Source of the DNA: JAUVXJ01 sp034430275
GTDB lineage: Bacteria; Chloroflexota; Anaerolineae; UBA7937; B3-Chlor
Length of the DNA stretch: 26,813 nucleotides
Direction: 5' to 3'
Assembly: GCA_034430275.1 (NCBI GenBank)
Contig: DAOUEW010000382.1
Location: 1-26,813, forward strand
Shown here: one piece after another, positions 1 through 8,153 of the stretch
Layout of the letters: each line of letters starts with the position of its first letter
Position numbering within the stretch: position 1 is the first letter of the stretch
Notes under the pieces: model-generated
The model's input: only the letters and a program-made list of their open reading frames with translations
Database searches by the model: none
Told to the model about the DNA's origin: nothing
Position numbers and translations under genes: made by a program

Positions 1-729
1 ATGCAGGACCAGCATCGGGAGTACCTGGTCATGGGAGCCGATAGTGCCGCTGCGCAAATCGATCAGAAAGCCGATGGCGTTGCCGTGGTGGCGGTCGTCT
101 CAGGACCTGGCCTCTGTGACGTCTTCGGCAGCCTTGGGGTGCGCACCATCGTGCCCGGGGGCCAGACCATGAACCCCAGCACTCAGGAACTGCTTCAAGC
201 CATCGAGGACCTCAAAGAGAACGAGGTAGTGGTGTTGCCCAACAACGCTAACGTCGTGTTGGCGGCCCAGAAGGCCAGGGAGCTATCACAGAAGAACGTG
301 GTCGTTGTACCCAGCGAGACCATTCCCCAGGGAATCAGTGCCCTTCTAGCCTTCAACTATCAAGCCGATCTCGAGAAGAACGCAGAAGCCATGGAGCAGG
401 CGATACATAGCGTCGAGACCGCCGAGATTACCAGGGCCATCCGCTCCGTGAAGATCAACGGCCTGGAAGTAGAAGAAGGAGAGATCATCGGGCTGCTGAA
501 CGGAGAACTGACGGCCACGGGCAAGAGTATCGAGGCCGTGGCGGAGCAGATCTTGGAGCAGATGAAGGCTGACGAGCGCGAGATCATCACGGCCTACTAC
601 GGAGAGGACATGACGGAGTCCCAGGCCCAGGAGTTGATCGACCAACTCCGCGAGCGTTATCCTGAGCAGGAGTGGGAGCTGATAAACGGCGGCCAGCCCC
701 ACTACTACTACATCATATCGGCGGAGTGA
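1..729 (+). CDS. fakA: FakA-type fatty acid kinase / DAK-domain protein, C-terminal part (5' partial)
   Basis: Resembles the C-terminal two thirds of the YloV/FakA family (DAK2 domain plus C-terminal phosphatase-like domain). In this system FakA phosphorylates a fatty acid held by a FakB/DegV partner. The visible part shows the conserved 'GLCDVFGSLGV' and 'IVPGGQTMNPST' segments near residues 37-61, 'VVLPNNANV' near 77-85 and 'VVPSETIPQGISALLAF' near 103-119, all typical of the FakA middle domain. Family members are about 550 residues, so the N-terminal ATP-binding DhaL domain should lie upstream of the window. The ATG at base 1 is therefore an internal Met, not the start. A DegV gene begins 57 bases downstream, which supports the FakA/FakB assignment. 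The C-terminal YYGEDM region is also typical. Confidence 0.85.
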   Translation: MQDQHREYLVMGADSAAAQIDQKADGVAVVAVVSGPGLCDVFGSLGVRTIVPGGQTMNPSTQELLQAIEDLKENEVVVLPNNANVVLAAQKARELSQKNVVVVPSETIPQGISALLAFNYQADLEKNAEAMEQAIHSVETAEITRAIRSVKINGLEVEEGEIIGLLNGELTATGKSIEAVAEQILEQMKADEREIITAYYGEDMTESQAQELIDQLRERYPEQEWELINGGQPHYYYIISAE

Positions 730-786
730 GCGGTTCAGCCCGCCCCACGTCCCAGGAGTCGATCAGAATAGCGCGAGGCGCACCAG

Positions 787-1629
787 ATGGCAAGAGTCAG
801 AATAGTCACTGACAGCACAGCAGAGTTGGAGCCCGACATTGCCGAAGCGTTGGGCATCGCGGTCATTCCGTTGACCATCCACGTAGGCCACAAGGCCTAC
901 CAGGATGGAGTGGAGCTGGACTCTACCAGGCTCGCCGAGAGGCTCGAGAGCACGGATTCTCTGCCCTTCGCCACGGCTCCCACGCTGGAGGCGGTCGAGG
1001 AAGCCTATCGGGATCTCGGTAGTGGTACGGACAACATAGTGGCCATCCACGTCTCTGCCGGCCTCAGCAACACGGTTGAGCTGGCCCGAACTGCCGCAGT
1101 CTCGCTCATCGGGCAGCGACGCATCGTGGTTGTGGACTCGCTAACCACCTCGTTGGCCCTCAGGACTCTCGTTATCGCGGCTGGCGAGATATCCAGAAAA
1201 GGAGCCAGCCTCGATGAAGTAGTGAGGCTGGTCAGGGCCATGATTCCCCACGTCTATCTGGTCTTCTTCGTCGAAAGCCTGGAGTATCTCGAGCGGGGCG
1301 AACGCATCGGGAAGGCGGAGGCCCTCCTCGGCACCATGTTGAGCATCAAACCCCTCCTCATCGTTGAGGACGGCGAGATACTGCCGCTGGAGAAGGTCAG
1401 GACCAGGAATGGTGGTATTGACAAGCTCTATGAGTTCGTGACCGAGTTTCCCCATCTGGAGAAGATAGCCATTCTCAAAGGAGCCAGGGCCGCAACCCCA
1501 TCGGAACTCGTGGAAAGGTTGCAGTCAGCGTACCCCAAGAGAGAGTTGGATCTGGTGACCTACGGCCCCGTGCTGGCCACCCACCTGGGACTCGAGGCCA
1601 TCGGAGTGTTCGTCTACGAAGGGTTATAG
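787..1629 (+). CDS. DegV family fatty-acid-binding protein (FakB-like)
   Basis: A 280-residue protein of the usual DegV length. It opens with the family signature 'VRIVTDSTAEL' (residues 3-13). It continues with 'HVSAGLSNT' (the DegV S-G-x-S loop that contacts the fatty acid carboxylate), 'VVDSLTTSLALRTLV', 'SLEYLERGERIGKAEALLG' and 'LSIKPLLIVEDGEI'. DegV/FakB proteins bind a fatty acid and present it to FakA for phosphorylation, feeding exogenous or recycled acyl chains into phospholipid synthesis. The gene lies directly after the FakA-like gene on the same strand, so co-transcription is likely. The ribosome-binding site is weak (GCGAGG about 10 bases upstream). I cannot tell from sequence which fatty acid is preferred. 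Confidence 0.88.
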   Translation: MARVRIVTDSTAELEPDIAEALGIAVIPLTIHVGHKAYQDGVELDSTRLAERLESTDSLPFATAPTLEAVEEAYRDLGSGTDNIVAIHVSAGLSNTVELARTAAVSLIGQRRIVVVDSLTTSLALRTLVIAAGEISRKGASLDEVVRLVRAMIPHVYLVFFVESLEYLERGERIGKAEALLGTMLSIKPLLIVEDGEILPLEKVRTRNGGIDKLYEFVTEFPHLEKIAILKGARAATPSELVERLQSAYPKRELDLVTYGPVLATHLGLEAIGVFVYEGL

Positions 1630-1657
1630 TGCGCGATCAGGGACTAGGCTAGCAGGT

Positions 1658-4078
1658 ATGGATTCTTCCTCATCCCCTTTCGAGAAGCTCGAAAAGATAC
1701 TCAACCTCGAGAAGAACCTCAACTACACAGACCGAGCCGTAATTGGCGGCCTCGGCCAATTCGCCGCCTTCTGGCGGGAAGATGCCCAGCAAGGCAGCGA
1801 CGATCCTACGTTGGCACAACTCATCCAGCAGACCAGCACGCTCCTAGCAGGCTACTCCCAGGAGAGCACCAGCAGACGTCGCGAGATCGTGGATGAGATC
1901 CTGGCCATGTGGGAGGGCGTCGAACCGAGCGTACCGGCAGAGAAGCCGGCACCCGCCAAACGCACGGCTCCCCGGTCGACAAGCACGTCAGCCCCCAAGA
2001 GCAGAACTGACCTTTCGTCCCCCGTGAGCGAGCTCCACGGGGTCAGCGACACGTACGCCAAGCGACTGGCCCGTCTGGGTGTGACCACTATCCAAGATCT
2101 GCTCTACCTCTTCCCCCACAGATACGACGACTACAGGTCTCTCAAGACCGTAGACCAGCTCGAGTACGGCGAGCAGGTGACCATCATCGCTACTGTTCGA
2201 GAGACGCAGGAGCGGACCAGCAAGCGAGGTCAAAGCATCGTCACCAGCACCGTGGCAGACGGAACAGGCGTCGTACAGGTGACGTGGTTCAACCAGCCAT
2301 TCCTCGTCAGAAGGCTCAAGCCGGGCAAACAGATCGTGATCAGTGGCAAGGTGGACCAGTATCTGGGGCGTCTCACCTTCTCCTCACCCACCTGGGAGCC
2401 GCTGGATGAAGATCTGATCCACACTGCTCGGCTAGTTCCGGTGTATCCCCTGACCAGGGATATCACCGCCCGTTGGTTGCGCCGCATCATCAAGCGCACC
2501 GCCGACTACTGGTCACTCCGTCTTCCAGACCATCTACCACCCCCGGTGCGCGAACAGCGAGACTTGCTAGAGCTCGAAGTCGCCATACGGCAGATCCATT
2601 TCCCCGACAACAGGGAGATGCTGGAGAGGGCGCGCCGACGCCTGGCCTTCGACGAGTTGCTGATGATCCAGCTTGGAGTGCTCAAGCAGAGGCGCCAATG
2701 GCAGGAGAGATCCGGCCAGCCTGTGCAGATCGACAGCTCCCTGTTACGGACCTTCGTCGAGTCGCTGCCCTTCACGCTGACCTCCGCTCAAGAACGGGCT
2801 CTCTCCGAGATTCTGGGCGACTTGGAGAAGACCAGGCCCATGAGCCGTCTCCTCCAGGGCGATGTCGGCTCTGGCAAAACCGTCGTCGCCGCGGCCGCGA
2901 TGCTGGTCACAGCGGCCAGCGGCATGCAGGCCGTCCTCATGGCTCCCACGGAGATCCTGGCCGAGCAGCACTATGCCAGTCTCGAGAACCTGTGGGGGGA
3001 ACTCTGGCTTCCAGGCCTCACTAAGCTCTCGTCCCAACTGCGCTTGCTCACCGGCGGTCTCAAGCAATCGGACAAGGATCGCATCTACGAGGAGATATCG
3101 ACGGGAGAGGCGAGGATCATCGTCGGCACACATGCTCTGATCCAGCAAGGGGTGGAGTACCACAACCTGGGCCTGGTGGTCATCGACGAGCAGCAGCGGT
3201 TCGGTGTGACACAGAGGGCCTCACTCCGTCAAAAGGGTCACAACCCCCACATGCTGGTGATGAGTGCCACTCCCATTCCCAGGACTCTGGCGCTGACCAT
3301 CTATGGCGATCTGGACATCTCCACCATCGACCAACTCCCTCCCGGTCGCAAGGAGATCGTCACCCAATGGATGAGACCCAGAGAGCGAGAGCGGGCCTAC
3401 GAATACGTGCGCGGCCGGGTGCGCGAGTCTCAGCAAGCCTTCATCATCTGCCCCTTGATCGAGGAAAGCGAGAAGATCGAGGCCAAGGCCGCCATTGAGG
3501 AGCACCGCAGACTACAGGAAGAGGTGTATCCCGACCTGCGGCTGGGGCTACTGCACGGTCGCATGACGTCGGAGGAGAAAGATGCCGTCATGCGGGCGTT
3601 CTACCAGGGTGATCTCGACATCCTGGTGTGCACGCCGGTGGTCGAGGTCGGCATCGACGTGCCTAACGCCACAGTCATGCTCATAGAGGGAGCCGATCGC
3701 TTCGGCCTGGCACAACTGCACCAGTTCCGCGGTCGCGTCGGTAGAGGGGACCAGCAATCATACTGCCTCCTTCTGGCAGACTCTCCGAGCGACACAGGGG
3801 CCCAGCGACTGAAAGTCATCGAAGCCACCCAAGATGGGTTCAAGCTGGCCGAGGAAGACCTGGCGATGCGAGGGCCGGGCGAGTTCTTCGGCACCCGCCA
3901 GAGCGGCTTGCCCGACCTGAAGGTGGCCCGCCTCGGCGACGTCAAAGTGCTCGAGGAGGCCCGTGCGGTCGCCCAGGAGATCTGGCAGGAAGATCCTACC
4001 TTGGAACTGCCACAGAACCGGCTCCTGGCCACCCGCGTGGAGGAGTTCTGGCAGAGGGGCAAAGGCGATCTGAGTTGA
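1658..4078 (+). CDS. recG: ATP-dependent DNA helicase RecG
   Basis: An 806-residue RecG, a superfamily 2 helicase that remodels stalled forks and branched DNA. The first ~125 residues are a variable extension ending in a Pro/Ser/Thr-rich linker. Then come the wedge/OB domain beginning 'ELHGVSDTYAKRLARLGV' and the helicase core. Walker A is 'LLQGDVGSGKT', the Walker B box reads 'VVIDEQQRFGVTQR', motif III is 'MSATPIPRTLAL', and motif VI is 'QFRGRVGRGDQQSYC'. The RecG-specific C-terminal 'RGPGEFFGTRQSGLPDL' is intact. The box is DEQQ where most RecG proteins have DEQH. The gene starts 28 bases after the DegV gene with a poor Shine-Dalgarno sequence. No frameshift is seen. Confidence 0.97.
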   Translation: MDSSSSPFEKLEKILNLEKNLNYTDRAVIGGLGQFAAFWREDAQQGSDDPTLAQLIQQTSTLLAGYSQESTSRRREIVDEILAMWEGVEPSVPAEKPAPAKRTAPRSTSTSAPKSRTDLSSPVSELHGVSDTYAKRLARLGVTTIQDLLYLFPHRYDDYRSLKTVDQLEYGEQVTIIATVRETQERTSKRGQSIVTSTVADGTGVVQVTWFNQPFLVRRLKPGKQIVISGKVDQYLGRLTFSSPTWEPLDEDLIHTARLVPVYPLTRDITARWLRRIIKRTADYWSLRLPDHLPPPVREQRDLLELEVAIRQIHFPDNREMLERARRRLAFDELLMIQLGVLKQRRQWQERSGQPVQIDSSLLRTFVESLPFTLTSAQERALSEILGDLEKTRPMSRLLQGDVGSGKTVVAAAAMLVTAASGMQAVLMAPTEILAEQHYASLENLWGELWLPGLTKLSSQLRLLTGGLKQSDKDRIYEEISTGEARIIVGTHALIQQGVEYHNLGLVVIDEQQRFGVTQRASLRQKGHNPHMLVMSATPIPRTLALTIYGDLDISTIDQLPPGRKEIVTQWMRPRERERAYEYVRGRVRESQQAFIICPLIEESEKIEAKAAIEEHRRLQEEVYPDLRLGLLHGRMTSEEKDAVMRAFYQGDLDILVCTPVVEVGIDVPNATVMLIEGADRFGLAQLHQFRGRVGRGDQQSYCLLLADSPSDTGAQRLKVIEATQDGFKLAEEDLAMRGPGEFFGTRQSGLPDLKVARLGDVKVLEEARAVAQEIWQEDPTLELPQNRLLATRVEEFWQRGKGDLS

Positions 4079-4242
4079 TCGGAGTCTCGCACCGTTCCCG
4101 CACGGTCCGCAAGGCCGTCGTCTCGTGGGCGTCGCAGGTCCATAGACCGTTGCGCTACTCCCTCGACGCACGATGCACCTCCCTTAGGCCACGACGCTCG
4201 GCGCATCTGGCGTCCGTCCCCACCACTCCTGCCCTCAAGAGT

Positions 4243-4271
4243 TTTCCACAACTCACAGAATGTGATATAAT
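4243..4271 (+). promoter_or_regulatory. sigma70-type promoter for coaD
   Basis: A perfect TATAAT at 4266-4271 is preceded, after exactly 17 bases, by TTTCCA at 4243-4248 (four of six matches to TTGACA). It lies in an AT-richer pocket of an otherwise GC-rich 240-base gap after recG. The predicted transcription start is near 4278, about 40 bases upstream of the coaD ATG. A separate promoter here suggests that coaD and the following genes are not wholly dependent on recG transcription. Confidence 0.75.
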
Positions 4272-4280
4272 ACCTATCGT

Positions 4281-4303
4281 GCAAGTCGATTTCGACCACT
4301 TGC
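4281..4303 (+). promoter_or_regulatory. Hairpin at the 5' end of the coaD leader
   Basis: GCAAGT (4281-4286) pairs with ACTTGC (4298-4303). A nested alternative GTCGA/TCGAC stem lies inside. The element starts within a few bases of the predicted transcription start and ends one base before the GGAGG ribosome-binding site (4304-4308). It could stabilise the mRNA or affect initiation. The stem is short, so chance is possible. Confidence 0.35.
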
Positions 4304-4318
4304 GGAGGTATCGTCCAG

Positions 4319-4846
4319 ATGCGCACGGCCATCTTTCCTGGCACATTTGATCCCATCACCAATGGTCACCTTGACATCGCGAAAAGAGCAGCGGACCTGT
4401 TCGATCATCTGATCGTGGCCGTCTACGCTCACCCCATCAAGACCCTGCTCTTCTCCACCGACGAACGGCTGGAGATGGCCATGAAGGCCTTCCAAGGGTG
4501 GCCAAACGTCACTGTCGAGAGCTATGATGGGCTCACTGTCGACGTCGCGCGTGACAAGGGGGCCAAGGCCATCATCCGAGGCCTGAGGGTGGTGGGTGAC
4601 TTCGAGTTCGAGTTCCAGATGGCACTGATGAACCGAACGCTCGCGCCGGACATCGAATCTGTCTGCCTGCTGACCACCAAGGAGTACTATTTCCTGAGTT
4701 CCAGCATCGTCAAGGAGGTGGCCAAGCTAGAGGGAGACATCAGTGGATTGGTGCCGCCTCACGTCGTCATAGCGCTCAGGAACAAGATCGAGGAACTCGG
4801 CGATGAGGCTATTGACAGGATCAAGATCACGACCATGCGCGACTGA
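4319..4846 (+). CDS. coaD: Phosphopantetheine adenylyltransferase CoaD
   Basis: Catalyses the penultimate step of coenzyme A synthesis, transferring AMP from ATP to 4'-phosphopantetheine. The nucleotidyltransferase signature 'FPGTFDPITNGHLDI' is at residues 6-20, with the T/HxGH-type motif 'NGHLD'. 'GAKAIIRGLRVVGDFEFEFQM' spans the pantetheine-binding region, and 'SSSIVKEVA' is the conserved ISSS-type ATP-binding motif. At 175 residues it is slightly longer than the common ~160. The ATG is set by a good GGAGG at 4304-4308, ten bases upstream. rsmD, often found before coaD, is absent here. Its own promoter lies just upstream. Confidence 0.97.
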   Translation: MRTAIFPGTFDPITNGHLDIAKRAADLFDHLIVAVYAHPIKTLLFSTDERLEMAMKAFQGWPNVTVESYDGLTVDVARDKGAKAIIRGLRVVGDFEFEFQMALMNRTLAPDIESVCLLTTKEYYFLSSSIVKEVAKLEGDISGLVPPHVVIALRNKIEELGDEAIDRIKITTMRD

Positions 4847-4919
4847 GCGTAGCGCGATGGTCGACTCTCTCCAGGCACCAGCTCTTGGCAGGTGCCTCCA
4901 GGATAGGCTCCGGTAGGGG

Positions 4920-5447
4920 GTGATCACGATACAGGACATCTCTCTGCTCATCGATCGGTTGGAGAGCCTGCTCACTGACAGCAGGCGACTCCCTCTGACG
5001 TCCGGATCCCTGGTCAACAAGGAGGAATGCCTGGTCATCATCGACCAACTGCGCGTGGCGATTCCTCAGCAATTCGCAGAGGCCCGGCGCATCCAGGGAG
5101 AGCGCGAGCAGATCATCGCCCGTGCTGAGCAGGAGGCGCAGATGATTGTGGAGAGGGCGAGGGAAGAGGCAGAGCAGATACTTGACGAACACGGCCTCAT
5201 ACAAGAAATGGACAATCGGTCCGCCCTCCTCGCTGACGAGACCAGGCGCAAAGCTGAAGAGACGATGCGCGGCGCCGACGAGTATGCGATAAAAGTGCTG
5301 GGGGAATTGGAGGATCAACTGATCGCGCTACAGACCACCATCAGGAACGGTCTCGAGATACTACAGCAGGACGGGCGCACAGCAAGGCTGGCGGCCGAAA
5401 CCGGCCTCGACGAACTGGAAGTGAAGCCCGATAGGGCAACCGATTAA
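4920..5447 (+). CDS. Coiled-coil protein, SepIVA/DivIVA-like or ATP-synthase-b-like
   Basis: A 175-residue protein starting with GTG, with a G-rich ribosome-binding stretch (GTAGGGG) right before it. Residues 1-50 form a short head containing 'RRLPLTSGSLVNKEECLVII'. They are followed by a long charged Ala/Glu/Arg helix (about 55-145) that should form a coiled coil. No membrane segment is visible. The head ('R-x-x-P-[LM]-T...DQLRVAIP') resembles what I recall of mycobacterial SepIVA, a septal/polar growth factor encoded next to a DUF177 gene and rpmF. The next two genes here are exactly DUF177 and rpmF, so the context agrees. Automated pipelines often call such proteins ATP synthase subunit b or ATPase. 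The function in this organism is inferred only. Confidence 0.7.
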   Translation: MITIQDISLLIDRLESLLTDSRRLPLTSGSLVNKEECLVIIDQLRVAIPQQFAEARRIQGEREQIIARAEQEAQMIVERAREEAEQILDEHGLIQEMDNRSALLADETRRKAEETMRGADEYAIKVLGELEDQLIALQTTIRNGLEILQQDGRTARLAAETGLDELEVKPDRATD

Positions 5448-5487
5448 CAAACGGCGCCGACCGAGTGGACTGGGCCGGCCCGCAGAG

Positions 5488-6042
5488 ATGCTAGAACTCA
5501 TGGAAGCTCGCGACGAAACCACTATGAGAATCAACTGCGCCCAGCTTCTGAAGGGGCCAACGGGCGCAGCGCGGCGACTGGATCTGCTCGAGGACATCAC
5601 TGGGATAGACGACGATCTCAATCTTGAGTCCCCTATTCGAGGACCTGTCAACCTGATCCGCACCGCAGACGGCATTCTGGTCACTGCGTCGCTGAAGACG
5701 GACCTGGAACTCGAATGCCGCCGCTGCCTCGAGCCGTTCTCGGCAACCGTCGAGCTGGACTTCCAGGAAGAGTTCCACCCCAGTGTTGACATCTCGACGG
5801 GGGCGAAGATACCCGTGGCCGACACCGAAGAGGATGGCACCGTCATCGACGAACAGCATGTGCTAGACATGACCGAGGTCGTGCGCCAGGCCATCTTCCT
5901 GGCCGTCCCGATGAGCCCGCTCTGTAGAGAGGATTGTCGCGGCCTGTGCTCGATGTGTGGGCAAAACCTCAACGAAGGGCAGTGCCAGTGTGTCGCGGAA
6001 ACCGTGGACCCGCGTCTCGAGGTCCTGAAGGAACTTCTTTAG
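5488..6042 (+). CDS. YceD/DUF177 family protein, large-subunit rRNA accumulation
   Basis: A DUF177 (YceD) protein, a family linked to 23S rRNA accumulation and almost always encoded beside rpmF, as here. The central 'LELECRRCLEPFSATVELD' holds the conserved CxxC. The C-terminus carries a Cys cluster, 'CREDCRGLCSMCGQNLNEG', in the CxxxCxGLCxxCGxNLN pattern, likely binding zinc. Three in-frame ATGs (5488, 5500, 5524) are possible starts. The homologous part begins around 'MRINCAQLL' (5524), and no convincing Shine-Dalgarno separates them, so the N-terminus is uncertain by up to 12 residues. Confidence 0.9.
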   Translation: MLELMEARDETTMRINCAQLLKGPTGAARRLDLLEDITGIDDDLNLESPIRGPVNLIRTADGILVTASLKTDLELECRRCLEPFSATVELDFQEEFHPSVDISTGAKIPVADTEEDGTVIDEQHVLDMTEVVRQAIFLAVPMSPLCREDCRGLCSMCGQNLNEGQCQCVAETVDPRLEVLKELL

Positions 6043-6088
6043 CCACACTGGTCAGAAACCTCGAAACCGAAGAATAGGAGTACATATC

Positions 6089-6280
6089 ATGGGTGCCGTA
6101 CCCAAGACAAGGATATCGAAGGCACGTAGAGGCGGACGTCGCAGTCATGAGGCTCTCCAGCCTCCACACCTCATCGCCTGTCCTCAGTGCCATGAGCCTC
6201 GTCTCCCTCACCACGTGTGCCCGTCATGCGGGTACTACAAGGGAGTAGAGGTGGCAAAGCCCAAAGCCAAGGGGGAGTAG
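6089..6280 (+). CDS. rpmF: 50S ribosomal protein L32
   Basis: A 63-residue basic protein that begins with the L32 signature 'GAVPKTRISKARRGGRRSH'. It holds a four-Cys zinc ribbon, CPQC...CPSC (residues 31-34 and 44-47), so it is the zinc-binding (C+) form. It is part of the large ribosomal subunit. An AGGAG sits 8 bases before the ATG. Its position after yceD is the near-universal bacterial pairing. It leads into fabD and fabG; in many bacteria plsX and fabH lie between, but they are absent here. Confidence 0.97.
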   Translation: MGAVPKTRISKARRGGRRSHEALQPPHLIACPQCHEPRLPHHVCPSCGYYKGVEVAKPKAKGE

Positions 6281-6392
6281 AACCCTCCCGCCGCCGTGCC
6301 ATGGCGGTCGAAGCGTTCACCATGCCGTGACGGGGATTCGGTTCGCATGGCCGGGCTGGACATAGCTCTCAGACCTGAGAGAGACAGCATAG

Positions 6393-7364
6393 ATGCCGAA
6401 GAGACTGGCTCTGGTATTCCCAGGCCAAGGCGCACAGTATGTAGGGATGGGTCTCGACCTGTACGCGCGATACCCGCAGGTGCAGGATACCTTCGACGAA
6501 GCTGACCGCGTCCTGGGTATCCCCCTGTCCCGCCTGTGTTTCGAGGGACCTGAGCAGGAACTGAACGACACCATCAACACCCAACCCGCGATTCTGACCA
6601 TGAGCGTGGCTGTCCTTCGGGCTATGGCTCACGCACGCGAGTTGGGTGAGGTACTCGTCGTCGCCGGTCACAGTCTGGGTGAGTACAGTGCCCTCGTCGC
6701 AGCCGGCGCGCTGTCTTTCTCCGACGCTGTGGCACTGGTTCGCGAGCGCGGTCGCCTGATGCAAGAAGCCGCTCGGCAACGTCCTGGCGGCATGGCTGCT
6801 ATCCTGGGGCTGTCCACGGAAGTCGTGACCGAGGCCTGCCGAGAAGCACAGGAAGAGACCGGCACCATTGTGCAGGTGGCGAACCACAACTCGCCGGGGC
6901 AGACAGTGATCTCTGGTGAGCTCACGGGTCTGGAGACGGCTGCGCAGCTCCTCAAGCAGGGTGGCGCACGGAGGGTGGTTCCGCTCGCCGTCAGCACTGC
7001 GGCTCATTGCCCGCTCATGGACTCGGCAGCCAGGGGACTGCGCGAGGCACTGGACAGGATAGAGTTCCGCGAGGCCGGGATACCGATCATCGCCAACGTC
7101 ACGGGCAGGCCTCTCGTCCGCGCGGAGGAGATACGCGAGGAGCTCGTCAAGCAGATGGTGTCTCCCGTTCAATGGGTGGAATCCGTACGTTGCATGATCG
7201 AGCAAGGGGCAAGAACCTTCGTGGAGATCGGGCCCAAGGACACCCTCACCAACCTCATTAAGCGGATCTCTGACCGAGTGGATCGCACCAGCGTGGGCGA
7301 CGCGGCGGGCGTAGAAGCCTGGAGCGAGGGCGCCGTCGGCGCGCACAGCTCAGTGGCGGAATAG
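6393..7364 (+). CDS. fabD: Malonyl-CoA:ACP transacylase FabD
   Basis: Transfers malonyl groups from CoA to acyl carrier protein for fatty acid synthesis. Residues 8-14 give 'VFPGQGAQ'. The nucleophile Ser is in 'GHSLGEYSAL' (about residue 92), the conserved Arg in 'RERGRLMQEA', and the catalytic His in 'STAAHCPLM'. At 323 residues it is somewhat longer than the common ~310; the last 25 residues are a low-complexity tail not expected in the fold. The 112 bases upstream carry a small inverted repeat (CTCTCA/TGAGAG, 6366-6381) and a weak purine-rich ribosome site. Confidence 0.96.
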   Translation: MPKRLALVFPGQGAQYVGMGLDLYARYPQVQDTFDEADRVLGIPLSRLCFEGPEQELNDTINTQPAILTMSVAVLRAMAHARELGEVLVVAGHSLGEYSALVAAGALSFSDAVALVRERGRLMQEAARQRPGGMAAILGLSTEVVTEACREAQEETGTIVQVANHNSPGQTVISGELTGLETAAQLLKQGGARRVVPLAVSTAAHCPLMDSAARGLREALDRIEFREAGIPIIANVTGRPLVRAEEIREELVKQMVSPVQWVESVRCMIEQGARTFVEIGPKDTLTNLIKRISDRVDRTSVGDAAGVEAWSEGAVGAHSSVAE

Positions 7365-7381
7365 CGGGGAGGTAGAGAGGA

Positions 7382-8137
7382 ATGCTGGACCTTACCGGCC
7401 GCGTCGCCGTGGTAACAGGGAGCTCGCGTGGTATTGGACGCGCCATCGCCGTCAAGCTGGCGAACCTTGGAGCCAAGGTGGTTGTGAATTACAACAGCAG
7501 CGAGGATGCCGCCCGGGAGGTGGTGCAGCAGATCGAATCAGAGGGCGGCGACGCGATCGCCGTCAAGGCTGACGTCAAGGATGCGGAGCAGGCCAAGGCG
7601 CTCATCGAGGCCGCTCAAGGAAGCTTTGGCGGCGTCGATATCCTGGTCAACAACGTGGGGATCACCCGGGACACCCTGCTTATGCGTATGAAAGAGGACG
7701 ACTGGGACGTGGTCATGGAGACGAACCTCAAGGGTACCTTCAACTGCACCAAGGTGGCCCAGCGTCCTATGATCAAACAGCGCTACGGTCGGATCATCAA
7801 CATCACTTCGGTATCGGGCATCGCGGGCCAGGTGGGACAGGCCAACTATTCGGCTTCCAAGGCCGGCATCATCGGATTCACCAAGGCCGTGGCGCGCGAA
7901 CTGGGAGCTCGCAACATCACGGTCAACGCCGTTGCCCCGGGCTACGTGCCTACCGACCAGACCTCAGGCCTGCCACAAGAGTTGATCGACTACATACTGG
8001 ACCTCACTCCGATGAAAAGGCCAGGCACGGCAGAGGAGATCGCCAATGCAGTTGCCTTCCTGGCTTCGGAAGAGGCGAGCTACGTCACCGGCCAAGTGCT
8101 GCAGGTTGATGGCGGCATGATGGCCATCATGCTGTGA
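7382..8137 (+). CDS. fabG: 3-oxoacyl-ACP reductase FabG
   Basis: An SDR-family NADPH-dependent reductase for the first reduction step of fatty acid elongation. Seen directly are the Rossmann motif 'VVTGSSRGIGRAIAV' (residues 9-23), 'NNVGITRD' (usually NNAG), the Ser in 'ITSVSGIAGQVGQANY', the YxxxK in 'YSASK', and the C-terminal 'TGQVLQVDGGM'. At 251 residues it has normal FabG length. An AGAGGA ribosome site lies just before the ATG, 17 bases after fabD stops. No acpP follows; the next gene is asp23. Some assignment risk exists because many SDRs look alike, but the fabD linkage favours FabG. Confidence 0.93.
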   Translation: MLDLTGRVAVVTGSSRGIGRAIAVKLANLGAKVVVNYNSSEDAAREVVQQIESEGGDAIAVKADVKDAEQAKALIEAAQGSFGGVDILVNNVGITRDTLLMRMKEDDWDVVMETNLKGTFNCTKVAQRPMIKQRYGRIINITSVSGIAGQVGQANYSASKAGIIGFTKAVARELGARNITVNAVAPGYVPTDQTSGLPQELIDYILDLTPMKRPGTAEEIANAVAFLASEEASYVTGQVLQVDGGMMAIML

Positions 8138-8153
8138 GCACAGGTGAGGGCGC

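Noticed and set aside
3601..4362. 253-codon open frame on - across the recG end and coaD promoter
   Set aside because: Ser/Arg-rich shadow frame that runs over recG motifs and the coaD start.
5471..5481. GGGCCGGCCC palindrome before yceD
   Set aside because: Short GC palindromes are common in DNA of this composition; no T run and no spacing that suggests a regulator site.
6369..7346. 325-codon open frame on - opposite fabD
   Set aside because: Antisense shadow of fabD, which has intact catalytic motifs; the product is His/Arg/Gly-rich with no recognisable domain.
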